Source: Pseudomonas ovata (GTDB lineage Bacteria; Pseudomonadota; Gammaproteobacteria; Pseudomonadales; Pseudomonadaceae). Taken from it: DNA of 64,000 nt. Position 1 is the first letter of the stretch. The number at the start of each line of letters is the position of its first letter. The stretch lies in NCBI RefSeq assembly GCF_003131185.1, contig NZ_QFFU01000005.1, positions 186,001 to 250,000 of the forward strand. The letters are read 5' to 3'. A model generated the notes under the pieces. The model was not told where the DNA came from. It was given only the letters and a program-made list of their open reading frames with translations, and made no database searches. Positions 55,817 to 63,913 of this stretch are shown here, in pieces. The position numbers were made by a program, and so were the translations under genes.

Positions 55817-55844
55817 TTGACATGTAAAACGATCGTTGTACATT
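55817..55844 (+). promoter_or_regulatory. Promoter with embedded TetR-type operator
   Basis: TTGACA (55817-55822), 16-base spacer, TACATT (55839-55844). The 20-base near-palindrome TGTAA-AACGATCGTT-GTACA core (55823-55842) fills the spacer exactly and ends 8 bases before the tetR ATG, ideal for autorepression. Confidence 0.75.
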
Positions 55845-55850
55845 CGGTAC

Positions 55851-56387
55851 ATGGATAAACGTACTGAAATAATCGCAGGGGCTACTCGCCTCTTTGAGGC
55901 AGAAGGGTTTCGAGGCATTGGCATCGATCGTGTGATTGCGCCCTCCGGTGTTTCCACCCGCACGCTTTACAAGCACTTTGGCTCACGCGACGGGCTGGTT
56001 CTTGCGGTTCTCGAGGCCAGGCATCGCGCGTTCATGCAGCAGCTCGAAAAGCAGCCAGGTGACATCGAGGCGCTGTTCAATACGCTGCGCGACTGGGTCG
56101 AGGGACACGGTACGCTTGGCTGCATGTTGCTACGAGCACGCAGCGAATATGCCCAGGCAAATAGCGAAATCGTCGCGCTCGTTCATCGTCAGAAAACCGA
56201 ATTTCGCAGCGAGGTAGCACAACGCATACGTCTCGTCCTGGGCCGAAGCGATGAACGCCTCGTCACCCAGATCTGGTTACTGTTCGAGGGCGCAACCGCA
56301 GCCGCCAGTGTTGCTGGCGCATCGATTATCGACGAGGCCGGGAACGCTGCACGGTCACTCTTGACGCTCGCTACAGGCCAACCATGA
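55851..56387 (+). CDS. TetR-family transcriptional repressor
   Basis: 178 residues from the ATG at 55851. N-terminal helix-turn-helix: RTEIIAGATRLFEAEGFRGIGIDRVIAPSGVSTRTLYKHFGSRDGLV. The C-terminal ligand domain contains CMLLRARSEYAQANSEIVALVHRQ. The stop overlaps the MFS start (ATGA), so it probably controls that exporter in response to its substrate. Confidence 0.9.
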   Translation: MDKRTEIIAGATRLFEAEGFRGIGIDRVIAPSGVSTRTLYKHFGSRDGLVLAVLEARHRAFMQQLEKQPGDIEALFNTLRDWVEGHGTLGCMLLRARSEYAQANSEIVALVHRQKTEFRSEVAQRIRLVLGRSDERLVTQIWLLFEGATAAASVAGASIIDEAGNAARSLLTLATGQP

Positions 56388-57514
56388 GGCGCGGCCTGAA
56401 CCTGGTCGCGGCAGCTTTCACCTTGACCGCGCTGTCCTATGGACTGGCACGGTTTGCCTATGGCTTGTTGCTGCCCCGGATTCGAGATGAGCTGTCGCTG
56501 AGCTACACCGCTGCGGGATGGATTGGCGGTAGCGCCTTTGCGGCTTACTGTGTCGGAATCATTCTGGCCTTTTGCAGCATAGGCACATTGGGAACTCGCC
56601 TCATTGCCCTGTCAGCCGCGCTTGCAGCCACGGTCGGCATGGGCGTGGTGGCATTTTCTTCGTCAGGATGGACGTTGGGTCTGGGCATCGGGTTGGCTGG
56701 ATTGAGCACGGGCTTGACCTCGCCGCCCCTCGCGACCGCAGTGGCCGCCCGGTTCAGTGACCGCGACAGTTCCAAGGCAAACGGGACCATCAACGCAGGT
56801 ACCGCAGCCGGTATCGTATTTTCCGGCATCGCAGCCCTGTTGGCTGCAGGTGCCTGGCGCGAGCTCTACGGCCTGTTTGCGATAATCGGCGCGGGCGTCA
56901 CGGCATGGGTCTGGTTTGCCGTACCGCCTTGCCGGAACGACCAGCAAGCCAATAGACCGTTGCTTTCAATCTTCAGTCGGCCTGGCGTACTTGCCCTGTG
57001 TACCAGCAGCGCGCTGATGGGGCTATCGAGCACCGCCATCTGGACGTTTGGCGCCGACATCCTGCGCAGTGATTTCCACTTTACCGATACCCGCCTGGCC
57101 TGGGTCTGGATTGTTGTCGGTGCGTCGGGGGTCTGCGGGTCGCTGACCGGTCTGCTGACCAATCGGTTGGGTACAGCACGCGTACATGGCTGCGCACTGC
57201 TCGGGATCGCTGCGGGCACCCTGGGCCTGGCGGCAACGTCCTTTTCTCCCGCGTATGGCTTTGTGTCCATGAGTCTGTTCGGCGCCGCCTATATCGTGTC
57301 CTCCGGGACCTTTCTGATTCAAGGGATCAATCTGCTTTCAGATCGACCCGACCTGGGGTTGGGCCTTCCGTTTCTCAGCCTGGCGCTGGGTCAGGCCATT
57401 GGCACCCCTCTGTTTGGCGCGACGATGAATGCGGCAGGCCCGGTCGGTGCGCTGGCCATCTTTGCTGGCGCGGCATGTCTGGCCATTCATATTCGGCCAC
57501 GAGCAAGGACATAG
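56384..57514 (+). CDS. YbfB/YjiJ-type MFS transporter
   Basis: 376 residues, twelve predicted spans. The start ALSYGLARFAYGLLLPRIRDELSLSYTAAGWIGG is characteristic of the YbfB/YjiJ family. No charged residues indicate a particular substrate. Co-transcribed with the upstream TetR gene; probable efflux of a small molecule. Its 3' end is 40 bases before the next gene. Confidence 0.87.
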   Translation: MRRGLNLVAAAFTLTALSYGLARFAYGLLLPRIRDELSLSYTAAGWIGGSAFAAYCVGIILAFCSIGTLGTRLIALSAALAATVGMGVVAFSSSGWTLGLGIGLAGLSTGLTSPPLATAVAARFSDRDSSKANGTINAGTAAGIVFSGIAALLAAGAWRELYGLFAIIGAGVTAWVWFAVPPCRNDQQANRPLLSIFSRPGVLALCTSSALMGLSSTAIWTFGADILRSDFHFTDTRLAWVWIVVGASGVCGSLTGLLTNRLGTARVHGCALLGIAAGTLGLAATSFSPAYGFVSMSLFGAAYIVSSGTFLIQGINLLSDRPDLGLGLPFLSLALGQAIGTPLFGATMNAAGPVGALAIFAGAACLAIHIRPRART

Positions 57515-57554
57515 CGTATGCCGCACGGGCTCTACAAAAACAGGAGAGATACCA

Positions 57555-58151
57555 TTGCAGTACTACATTCTTCGTCATGAGTCTCCAGAGGGATCCTTTA
57601 TCGATGGTGACGTGACGTTCTCGCCTGCGCTCCCGGATTACTACCAGGTGGGTAAAGACATCATAAGGCCCGGGACCCGAATCGGCCTGGTGCTGGACAA
57701 GCGCGTAAAAAAACTGAAGGCCGATTTTTTTCTGACGACGTGCGGCGCGTTCTTCGTATCCGCCGCCATGAAAACGGTGCTGGAGCACCTTGAAAACGAT
57801 CTGCTTTTCCTGGAAGCAGATGCACGTTACTCCAGCGCACAGGCGACGGAGAACAGCTACTTCCTGATTCACGCCCGCCACAAGATGGCCTGTTTCGATT
57901 ACCTGAATTCAGAATACGCAGGAAAGCCCATGGTGCTGGCCAGGCTGGCCAACGGCACGCTGGCGGCCGACTACAAGGCCAGGGGAATAAAGAAGCTTCA
58001 CCTCCAGATGCGTGAAGGCACAGCACCCGACTTTTTCTTTGTCGATAACATAGTATGGCTTGATCCGCTGATTTCCGAGACCGTCGTGAACGCGGCCAGA
58101 AGCAAGAAACTGCGGCTGAATGTCGAGAAGATCGACCAGGAAAAATCCTGA
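57555..58151 (+). CDS. Imm11-family (DUF1629) immunity protein, orphan
   Basis: 198 residues; I choose the TTG at 57555 because AGGAG lies 8 bases upstream. The longer frame to 57429 lies inside the MFS gene. MQYYILRHES start, DFFLTTCGAFFVSAAMKTVLEHLENDLLFLEA centre, then DYKARGIKKLHLQM and the FFVDNIVWLDPLISETVVNAARSKKLR ending fit Imm11. Such proteins neutralise contact-dependent or T6SS polymorphic toxins. No toxin gene is in the window. Confidence 0.75.
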   Translation: MQYYILRHESPEGSFIDGDVTFSPALPDYYQVGKDIIRPGTRIGLVLDKRVKKLKADFFLTTCGAFFVSAAMKTVLEHLENDLLFLEADARYSSAQATENSYFLIHARHKMACFDYLNSEYAGKPMVLARLANGTLAADYKARGIKKLHLQMREGTAPDFFFVDNIVWLDPLISETVVNAARSKKLRLNVEKIDQEKS

Positions 58152-58155
58152 TCGT

Positions 58156-58183
58156 CCAGCGCCTCGATCTACAAGGCGCCTGG
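58156..58183. terminator. Hairpin between convergent Imm11 and LysE genes
   Basis: CCAGCGCCT pairs with AGGCGCCTGG with one bulged base. Weak T content; modest support. Confidence 0.45.
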
Positions 58184-58198
58184 ATTGATGATCCTCGC

Positions 58199-58840
58199 TT
58201 ATCGCCGCCCCTCCACGATCATCCGCACCGCCAGCCCCGCCAGCACCGTGCCCATCAACCAGCGCTGCACCACCTGCCACACCGGCCGACCGGCCAGGAA
58301 CACCGCGATGGAACCGGCCATGACTGCGATCACCGCGTTGACGCTGACACTGATGAGGATCTGGGTCGAACCCAGGATCAGCGATTGCAGCAGGACGCTG
58401 CCGTGACCTTCAGGCTGGATGAATTGCGGCAGCAACGACAGGTACATGACCGCGATCTTCGGGTTCAGCAGGTTGGTGACAAAGCCCATCAGCAGCAGCT
58501 TGCGCGGGCTGTCCTTGGGCAGGTCGCGTACCTGGAACGGTGAGCGGCCACCGGGCTTGACCGCTTGCCAGGCCAGGTACAGCAGGTACAGTGCGCCCCC
58601 CAGCCGCAGGGTGTCGTAGGCGTAAGGCACGGCCATGACCAGGGCCGTGATACCTACAGCAGCACAAAGCATGTAGAAGACAAAACCCAGCGCTACGCCA
58701 CCGAGCGAGATCAGCCCGGCCATGCGTCCCTGGCAGATCGAGCGCGAGATGAGATAGACCATGTTGGGGCCAGGCGTGAGCACCATACCCAGAGAGATCA
58801 GGGCAAACGCCAGGAGGCTGGAAAGTTCGGGCATGGTCAT
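58199..58840 (-). CDS. LysE-family exporter
   Basis: 213 residues, RhtB/LysE type with about six spans. LLAFALISLGMVLTPGPNMVYLISRSICQGRMAGLISLGGVALGF carries the conserved GPN motif, and GFVTNLLNPKIAVMYLSLLPQFI follows. It exports amino acids or related compounds. Codon use looks chromosomal, so it may mark native DNA beyond the island. Confidence 0.9.
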   Translation of the reverse strand: MTMPELSSLLAFALISLGMVLTPGPNMVYLISRSICQGRMAGLISLGGVALGFVFYMLCAAVGITALVMAVPYAYDTLRLGGALYLLYLAWQAVKPGGRSPFQVRDLPKDSPRKLLLMGFVTNLLNPKIAVMYLSLLPQFIQPEGHGSVLLQSLILGSTQILISVSVNAVIAVMAGSIAVFLAGRPVWQVVQRWLMGTVLAGLAVRMIVEGRR

Positions 58841-58887
58841 ACGTCCTTGATGATTGTGTGCGCCATCAGTCTAAGGTAAAGCGTTGC

Positions 58888-58945
58888 AACAAGGCGTCAT
58901 GCCTTGTTTATTTTTAACGGCGCCTGTCTGGATCGTCAGACAGGC
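58888..58945. repeat. Two adjacent perfect hairpins upstream of tal
   Basis: AACAAGGC-GTCAT-GCCTTGTT (58888-58908) followed by a T-rich tract, then GCCTGTCTG-GATCGT-CAGACAGGC (58922-58945). The first resembles a rho-independent terminator reading right, though no plus-strand gene precedes it directly. Confidence 0.6.
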
Positions 58946-59121
58946 AAGCGTACACTCGACGGTTCAGGCCCGGCGCGTGCAGGTCGGCATTTTCCGGGAA
59001 CAAGCCGCGGCCCTGATGCTCCAACCTAGTCTGCATGGCGTGCAAGCGCCGCCACGACCGTACCCTTGAGCGGTCGACTACGCTCGGGTAATGTCACTCC
59101 ACCAAAGGACAGAGCACACTC

Positions 59122-60048
59122 ATGACTTCCAAGCTGGAACAACTCAAAGCAATCACCACCGTCGTGGCCGATACCGGCGACTTCGATGCCATCGCCCGCC
59201 TCAAGCCGGTCGATGCCACCACCAACCCTTCCCTGCTGCTGAAAGCGGCCTCCAGCGAAAGCAACGCCGCACTGCTGGGTGAAGCGTTCAGTGGCAGCCA
59301 GGGCGACATCGGCCTGGCGTGCGACCGCTTTGCCGTGGCCATCGGCCGCAAGATCCTGGATGTCGTGCCAGGCCGCGTGTCCACCGAGGTTGATGCCCGC
59401 CTGTCTTTCGACACACCGGCCCTGATCGAGCGCGGCCAACGCCTGATCGGCCTGTATGAAGAGGCCGGTGTCGGTCGCGAGCGCATCCTGATCAAGCTGG
59501 CGTCGACCTGGGAAGGCATCCGTGCCGCCGAGACGCTCGAGAAGCAGGGCATCCAGACCAACCTGACCCTGCTGTTCTCCTTCGCCCAGGCTGTGGCCTG
59601 TGCCGAGGCTGGCGTGTTCCTGATCTCACCCTTCGTGGGTCGTATCTACGACTGGTACAAGAAGTCCACCGGCCAGGAATACACCGGTGCTGAAGACCCG
59701 GGCGTACAGTCGGTCGCACGCATCTACAACTACTACAAGGCCAACGGGTTCAACACCGTGGTCATGGGCGCCAGCTTCCGCAATATCGGTCAGATCGAAC
59801 AACTGGCCGGCTGCGATCGCCTGACCATCAGCCCCGAACTGCTCAAGCAACTGGCTGAAGACCAGGGCACCCTGGAACGCAAACTGGTTCCCGGTCAGGC
59901 CGGTGAACCACGCCAGAGCCTTGGCGAGCGTGAATTCCGCTGGCTGTCCAACGAAGACGCCATGGCCACCGAGAAACTGGCCGAAGGCATCCGCCAGTTT
60001 GCCCGCGATCAGGAAAAGCTCGAAGCTTTACTCGCCGCGAAGGCCTGA
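59122..60048 (+). CDS. tal: Transaldolase
   Basis: 308 residues, TalB type. [11 protein letters not shown], the Schiff-base lysine in [49 protein letters not shown], and [28 protein letters not shown]. It transfers dihydroxyacetone between sugar phosphates in the pentose phosphate pathway. In other pseudomonads, as I recall, it neighbours dusA. Confidence 0.97.
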   Translation: MTSKLEQLKAITTVVADTGDFDAIARLKPVDATTNPSLLLKAASSESNAALLGEAFSGSQGDIGLACDRFAVAIGRKILDVVPGRVSTEVDARLSFDTPALIERGQRLIGLYEEAGVGRERILIKLASTWEGIRAAETLEKQGIQTNLTLLFSFAQAVACAEAGVFLISPFVGRIYDWYKKSTGQEYTGAEDPGVQSVARIYNYYKANGFNTVVMGASFRNIGQIEQLAGCDRLTISPELLKQLAEDQGTLERKLVPGQAGEPRQSLGEREFRWLSNEDAMATEKLAEGIRQFARDQEKLEALLAAKA

Positions 60049-60056
60049 TGCAAAAA

Positions 60057-60083
60057 GGGCGATACCCATGGGTATCGCCCTTT
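60057..60083. terminator. Terminator after tal
   Basis: Perfect 11-base arms GGGCGATACCC and GGGTATCGCCC, A run before and TTTC after. Confidence 0.88.
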
Positions 60084-60115
60084 CTCATTGAGACGGCAAA
60101 CGCGTTGTGCCGCTG

Positions 60116-60601
60116 TCAGCGCTGCCCTTCAAGCGCGTTGACCAGGTCATGAAACGCCTCGCGATTGGACTCGTTGAGCCCCATCAGGATCTTGTGCGCT
60201 TCCAGCACCTTGGCCTTGACCACTTCCTCACCCTGGTCCTGGGATGGCAGGTCGGTCAGGCACTCAGGGCACGGCACAGGGTGATCGACAATGTTGAACA
60301 CCTGATCGAAGCCCATCGACTGCAGCAGCCGCGTTATGTCTTCGTGGGTGGTGACCACCGTGGGCAACAGCCCGACTTTCTGCCGCGACAGGATCGACAG
60401 CTTGGCCAGCAGGCCCAGGGTCGTGCTGTCGATGCTGCGTGTTTCGGTCAGATCGATCACGACAGCCGAAAAATTCAGCGCTGTAAAGATGCGCTCGATC
60501 GTCGCATCCAAGGCCGAGCACAAAGTCAAACGCACTTCGCCCACGAACTTGAGAACGAAAGTGCCTTCCTGCTCGGCGAACTGGATTCTACCGGTACTCA
60601 T
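60116..60601 (-). CDS. rssC: STAS-domain anti-sigma factor antagonist (RssC-like)
   Basis: 161 residues from the ATG at 60601, which overlaps the RssB stop by one base (TGATG). STAS domain at about 10-110 with the phosphorylatable Ser in ETRSIDSTTLGLLAKLS. A C-terminal segment has a Cys pair (PCPECLTDLP). It acts with the RssB phosphatase in a partner switch that, in P. aeruginosa, tunes RpoS. Gene order with tal supports this identity. Confidence 0.85.
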   Translation of the reverse strand: MSTGRIQFAEQEGTFVLKFVGEVRLTLCSALDATIERIFTALNFSAVVIDLTETRSIDSTTLGLLAKLSILSRQKVGLLPTVVTTHEDITRLLQSMGFDQVFNIVDHPVPCPECLTDLPSQDQGEEVVKAKVLEAHKILMGLNESNREAFHDLVNALEGQR

Positions 60602-61782
60602 CAAAGATTCCTGCTTAACACTAACAAGGCGATATCATCCGGCATCTCCCCTAGCGTAGCCAATTCAAAAACCCCGCGCAGACCATCCAGGCTGCCGCCC
60701 GCCGTCTCGACCTGTACAGGCAGAGCGGCTTCCTTTTCCTTGAGTGTATCACCGGGCAATAGATCCAGTATGCCATCAGACAACAGCGTCAGGCTGAATG
60801 ACGCAGGCAACTCGATCGTGTAGTTCTGGTAGGTCGCTTCCTGGAACAGACCCACTGGCAGCCCACGCCCTTCAAGATAGCTGGCTTTGCCATCGGTATA
60901 CAGCACCGGCAGCGGCAAATGGCCGCCCACCGCATAGGTCAGCGTCCCGGCCAGCTCATCGATCACGCCACCAACCATGGTCACATGCTTGCCCAGCTTA
61001 CAGCTGATCAGCCCACGATTGAGGTGGCCCAGCACATCGGAGGGCTTGAACTCCGGCAACGCACCGCCTCGCTTGGACTCGAACAGCAGCCGGGTGGTCA
61101 TGAACTTGAGCAGCACGGTGATGAACGCCGAAGACGCACCATGGCCTGAGACATCGGCCAGGTAGAACGCCACGCGGCGCTCATCGACGCGAAAGTAATC
61201 GACGAAATCGCCCGACAGGTACAACGACGGGATGATTTCATGCGCAAAGTTGAACTGCTCGATGGACCACGGGCTGATCGGCAGCATGTTCATCTGCACC
61301 TGGCGACCGGCATCCTGGTCTTCCTGGAGCAGGTGCAGACTGGCTTCAAGCTCGCGATTGGCGGTCTCAAGCTTCTGGCGATAAAGCCGGTTTTCCTGCT
61401 CGAGCCGCGCACGGTCAAGAGCCCGGCCGACCGAATGTTCAAGGACGGCGAGGTCTTCAAGCGGCTTGATCAGGTAATCGGCAGCGCCCAGGCGCAAGGC
61501 CTCGACCACATCGCTCATGACCCCTGCGCCGGACACCACGATCACCGGTACTTGCGGGGCGATGGCGCTGACCTGACGGATCAGCTCGAGCCCGCCCATT
61601 TGCGGCATGCGCAGGTCGCAGATCACCAGATCAGGGCGTTGTTGCTCGAACGTCTGCACGCCTTGCAAGCCGTTACTGGCCTGCAGGACATTGAAGCCGC
61701 TGTCTTCCAGGTAGGCCGCAATGCTTGCGCGCACCACGTCGTCGTCGTCGATAATCAGCAGCGTTGCACTGGTTTTAGGCAT
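60601..61782 (-). CDS. rssB: Response regulator with PP2C (SpoIIE) phosphatase domain (RssB-like)
   Basis: 393 residues. Receiver 1-125 with LLIIDDDDVVRASI, acceptor Asp in LVICDLRMPQMGG and Lys in YLIKPLEDL. A helical linker (130-175) is followed by a PP2C domain with metal-binding SGDFVDYFRV and YLADVSGHGASSAF, ending MPDDIALLVLS. It dephosphorylates the STAS partner encoded next. There is no kinase domain, unlike HsbR, which favours RssB. Confidence 0.87.
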   Translation of the reverse strand: MPKTSATLLIIDDDDVVRASIAAYLEDSGFNVLQASNGLQGVQTFEQQRPDLVICDLRMPQMGGLELIRQVSAIAPQVPVIVVSGAGVMSDVVEALRLGAADYLIKPLEDLAVLEHSVGRALDRARLEQENRLYRQKLETANRELEASLHLLQEDQDAGRQVQMNMLPISPWSIEQFNFAHEIIPSLYLSGDFVDYFRVDERRVAFYLADVSGHGASSAFITVLLKFMTTRLLFESKRGGALPEFKPSDVLGHLNRGLISCKLGKHVTMVGGVIDELAGTLTYAVGGHLPLPVLYTDGKASYLEGRGLPVGLFQEATYQNYTIELPASFSLTLLSDGILDLLPGDTLKEKEAALPVQVETAGGSLDGLRGVFELATLGEMPDDIALLVLSRNL

Positions 61783-61977
61783 GTGGGCAAACGGCGCCAG
61801 ATCAGGTTGAGGTAGGCGACCCGGTAGGTTCCGGGTTCTGCTTACTGGATTCGCTTTCTAGCCACTCTGCGAAAACAGGCCGTCAGGATTCGGCCATGCT
61901 GTCGGTCTTCAGAGGTGCCCTTCAAGGCGCAGACGGTACTCCCATCCGACGGGCGTTTCAAGCGTACTGCCCTGCTC

Positions 61978-62002
61978 GATTTGCGACTTTACATCGCAAA
62001 TC
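61978..62002 (+). other. Perfect 9-base hairpin upstream of the PilZ gene
   Basis: GATTTGCGA-CTTTACA-TCGCAAATC, ending 51 bases before the PilZ ATG. Possible leader structure or operator. The rest of the 271-base gap (61783-62053) shows no gene. Confidence 0.5.
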
Positions 62003-62053
62003 ACCGGGAGTTATAAGAACGCACAAATCAGCAACCAAAACATAGGACCCACC

Positions 62054-62353
62054 ATGAGCCGAATCGATCAAGGCTATGCCGAGAAGCGCGACTTCATTCG
62101 CATGCGCGTCGACGCCGACATCAGCATCATTCACGCAGGGCAGGTCATCTCGGCCGTGTGCCTGGACCTGTCCAGCAGCGGCATGCAGGTTCAGGCACCA
62201 CGGGCCTTTCAGGTGGGTGACAAACTCAGCGTGCGCATCGACTCCGACCACCCGGCGCTTACGGGCCTGGAGGCCGACACTGAAGTGGTGTGGATTGCCG
62301 ACCAGGATGATGGTGGCCAGAAACTGGGCCTGTCGATCGTGGCAATGAGCTGA
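62054..62353 (+). CDS. PilZ-domain protein
   Basis: 99 residues, a single PilZ domain. The c-di-GMP signature is degenerate but recognisable: EKRDFIRMRVDADISI (RxxxR region, here K-R-DFI-R) and CLDLSSSGMQVQ (D/N-x-S-x-x-G). A probable c-di-GMP effector. The same gene follows rssB in other pseudomonads as I recall. Confidence 0.88.
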   Translation: MSRIDQGYAEKRDFIRMRVDADISIIHAGQVISAVCLDLSSSGMQVQAPRAFQVGDKLSVRIDSDHPALTGLEADTEVVWIADQDDGGQKLGLSIVAMS

Positions 62354-62358
62354 CACCC

Positions 62359-63288
62359 TCAAGACGTCCTTGACTGTGTGAACAGCGCACGCAATTGCCC
62401 GGCCATCCATAGATGCGCGTCGCTGCGTGCATATTTGCGATGGCTGTAGAGCCGCAGCGTATAGGGCGCCAGGGGGAACGGTGGCGCATGGCACACGATG
62501 TCTGCTGAAGCGCTCAACAGACGGGCCGCCTGTTCAGGCAGGGTCATGAGCAAGTCACTGCGCGCGATGATGAACGGACACAACATCACGAACGGCAACT
62601 GCAAGGCGACATCGCGCTTGAGCCCCATGCCCTGCAAGGCCAGGTCCACCACCCCGCACGCCTCGCCCCACGGCGTGACCACGGCATGCCGCTCAGCCAG
62701 ATACCCCTGCAGGTCAAGCTGCGTACCGACCCTTGGATGATCACGGCGGGCGATCACGCAGTAATGGCCGCTCATCCAGTCCTCACTCTCCACCCCTGCC
62801 GGCAGGCTGTCGCGATCCTCGCCATAGCCCAGGGCAAAATCAATCCGGCCACTGGCGAGGTCCTCAATGCACACCTTGCGCTCGGAATGCACCACCTTCA
62901 CACACAACCGAGGCGCCACCTGCTGCAGGCGTTCCAGCAATGGCGGCAACAGTTGCAGCGCGGTGTAGTCGGTGGCAGCAAACACAAACACGCGCTCGCT
63001 GTTTGAGGGCTCGAAAGGCTCCCATTGCTCCAGTTGATCCGACAACACCTTGAGGCTCTGCGTGACCGCCACTGCCAGCGCGTCGGCGCGCTGGGTGGGG
63101 TGCATGCGATTGCCGTGGCGCACGAACAACTCATCGCTAAGCGCTTCGCGCAGGCGGGCCAGGGCATGACTGAAAGCCGAGGCACTGATCGACAGTTCAT
63201 GCGCGGCGCGAGCGACGGTGCGGTGGCGGTACAGCGTGTCGAAAACCAGCAGCAGATTCAGATCGAGACGGCGCAGGGCGGGATGCAT
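62359..63288 (-). CDS. LysR-family transcriptional regulator
   Basis: 309 residues from the ATG at 63288 (MHPALRRLDLNLLLVFDTLYRHRTVARAAHELSISASAFSHALARL). NodD/LinR-type effector domain (DFALGYGEDRDSLPAGVESEDWM; VTPWGEACGVVDLAL). Divergent from the GNAT gene at 63378 across 89 bases, so it probably regulates that gene and itself. Confidence 0.9.
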   Translation of the reverse strand: MHPALRRLDLNLLLVFDTLYRHRTVARAAHELSISASAFSHALARLREALSDELFVRHGNRMHPTQRADALAVAVTQSLKVLSDQLEQWEPFEPSNSERVFVFAATDYTALQLLPPLLERLQQVAPRLCVKVVHSERKVCIEDLASGRIDFALGYGEDRDSLPAGVESEDWMSGHYCVIARRDHPRVGTQLDLQGYLAERHAVVTPWGEACGVVDLALQGMGLKRDVALQLPFVMLCPFIIARSDLLMTLPEQAARLLSASADIVCHAPPFPLAPYTLRLYSHRKYARSDAHLWMAGQLRALFTQSRTS

Positions 63289-63377
63289 GATATTCAATAA
63301 GACCTGAAGAAATTGCAGTACATGCAGTTTATGGCTTCGCCTAGCATGAACGCTTCTTCTTTGACGGATGTCGCCCC

Positions 63378-63857
63378 ATGAGCCTGCACATACGCCCCGC
63401 CCGCCCGGACGACGCAGCACAGATCCTGACTTTTATCACTGAACTGGCCGACTATGAAAAGGCCCGGCACGAAGTCATTGCCAGCGTTGCCGACATTGAG
63501 CGCACGCTGTTCGCCCCACAGGCCAGTGCCCAGGCGCTGATCGGCTCATACAACGATCGGCCCATCGGATTTGCGGTGTACTTTTTCAGTTACTCGACCT
63601 GGCTGGGCCGTAATGGCCTCTACCTGGAAGACCTTTACATCACACCGGAGCATAGAGGCACGGGCGCCGGCAAGCAGATGCTCAAGTACCTGGCCCGACA
63701 AGCCTGCGACAACGGCTGCGGACGTTTCGAGTGGAGCGTACTGGACTGGAACGAACCGGCCATCCGCTTCTATGAATCGATCGGCGCGCAGCCGCAGAAC
63801 GAATGGGTGCGCTACCGAATGGAAGGCGACGCGCTGAAGGCGTTTGCCCAAAGCTGA
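63378..63857 (+). CDS. GNAT-family N-acetyltransferase
   Basis: 159 residues, complete GNAT fold: IRPARPDDAAQILTFITELADYEKAR, GFAVYFFSYSTWLGRNGLYLEDLYITPEHRGTGAGKQML (acetyl-CoA loop Arg-Gly-Thr-Gly-Ala-Gly), EWSVLDWNEPAIRFYESIGA. Related to diamine/thialysine acetyltransferases by the WLGRNGLYLEDL motif. Substrate may be a polyamine or lysine analogue. Confidence 0.9.
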   Translation: MSLHIRPARPDDAAQILTFITELADYEKARHEVIASVADIERTLFAPQASAQALIGSYNDRPIGFAVYFFSYSTWLGRNGLYLEDLYITPEHRGTGAGKQMLKYLARQACDNGCGRFEWSVLDWNEPAIRFYESIGAQPQNEWVRYRMEGDALKAFAQS

Positions 63858-63913
63858 ACCTGACGCTGCGTCGATCGAGCTGCCATGCAGGTCGATCGAC
63901 GAGCATCCTCTGA

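Noticed and set aside
55400-59100. Search for a second copy of the dusA 5' core (attR)
   Set aside because: No convincing repeat of the dusA start region was found by eye, so the right border is left open.
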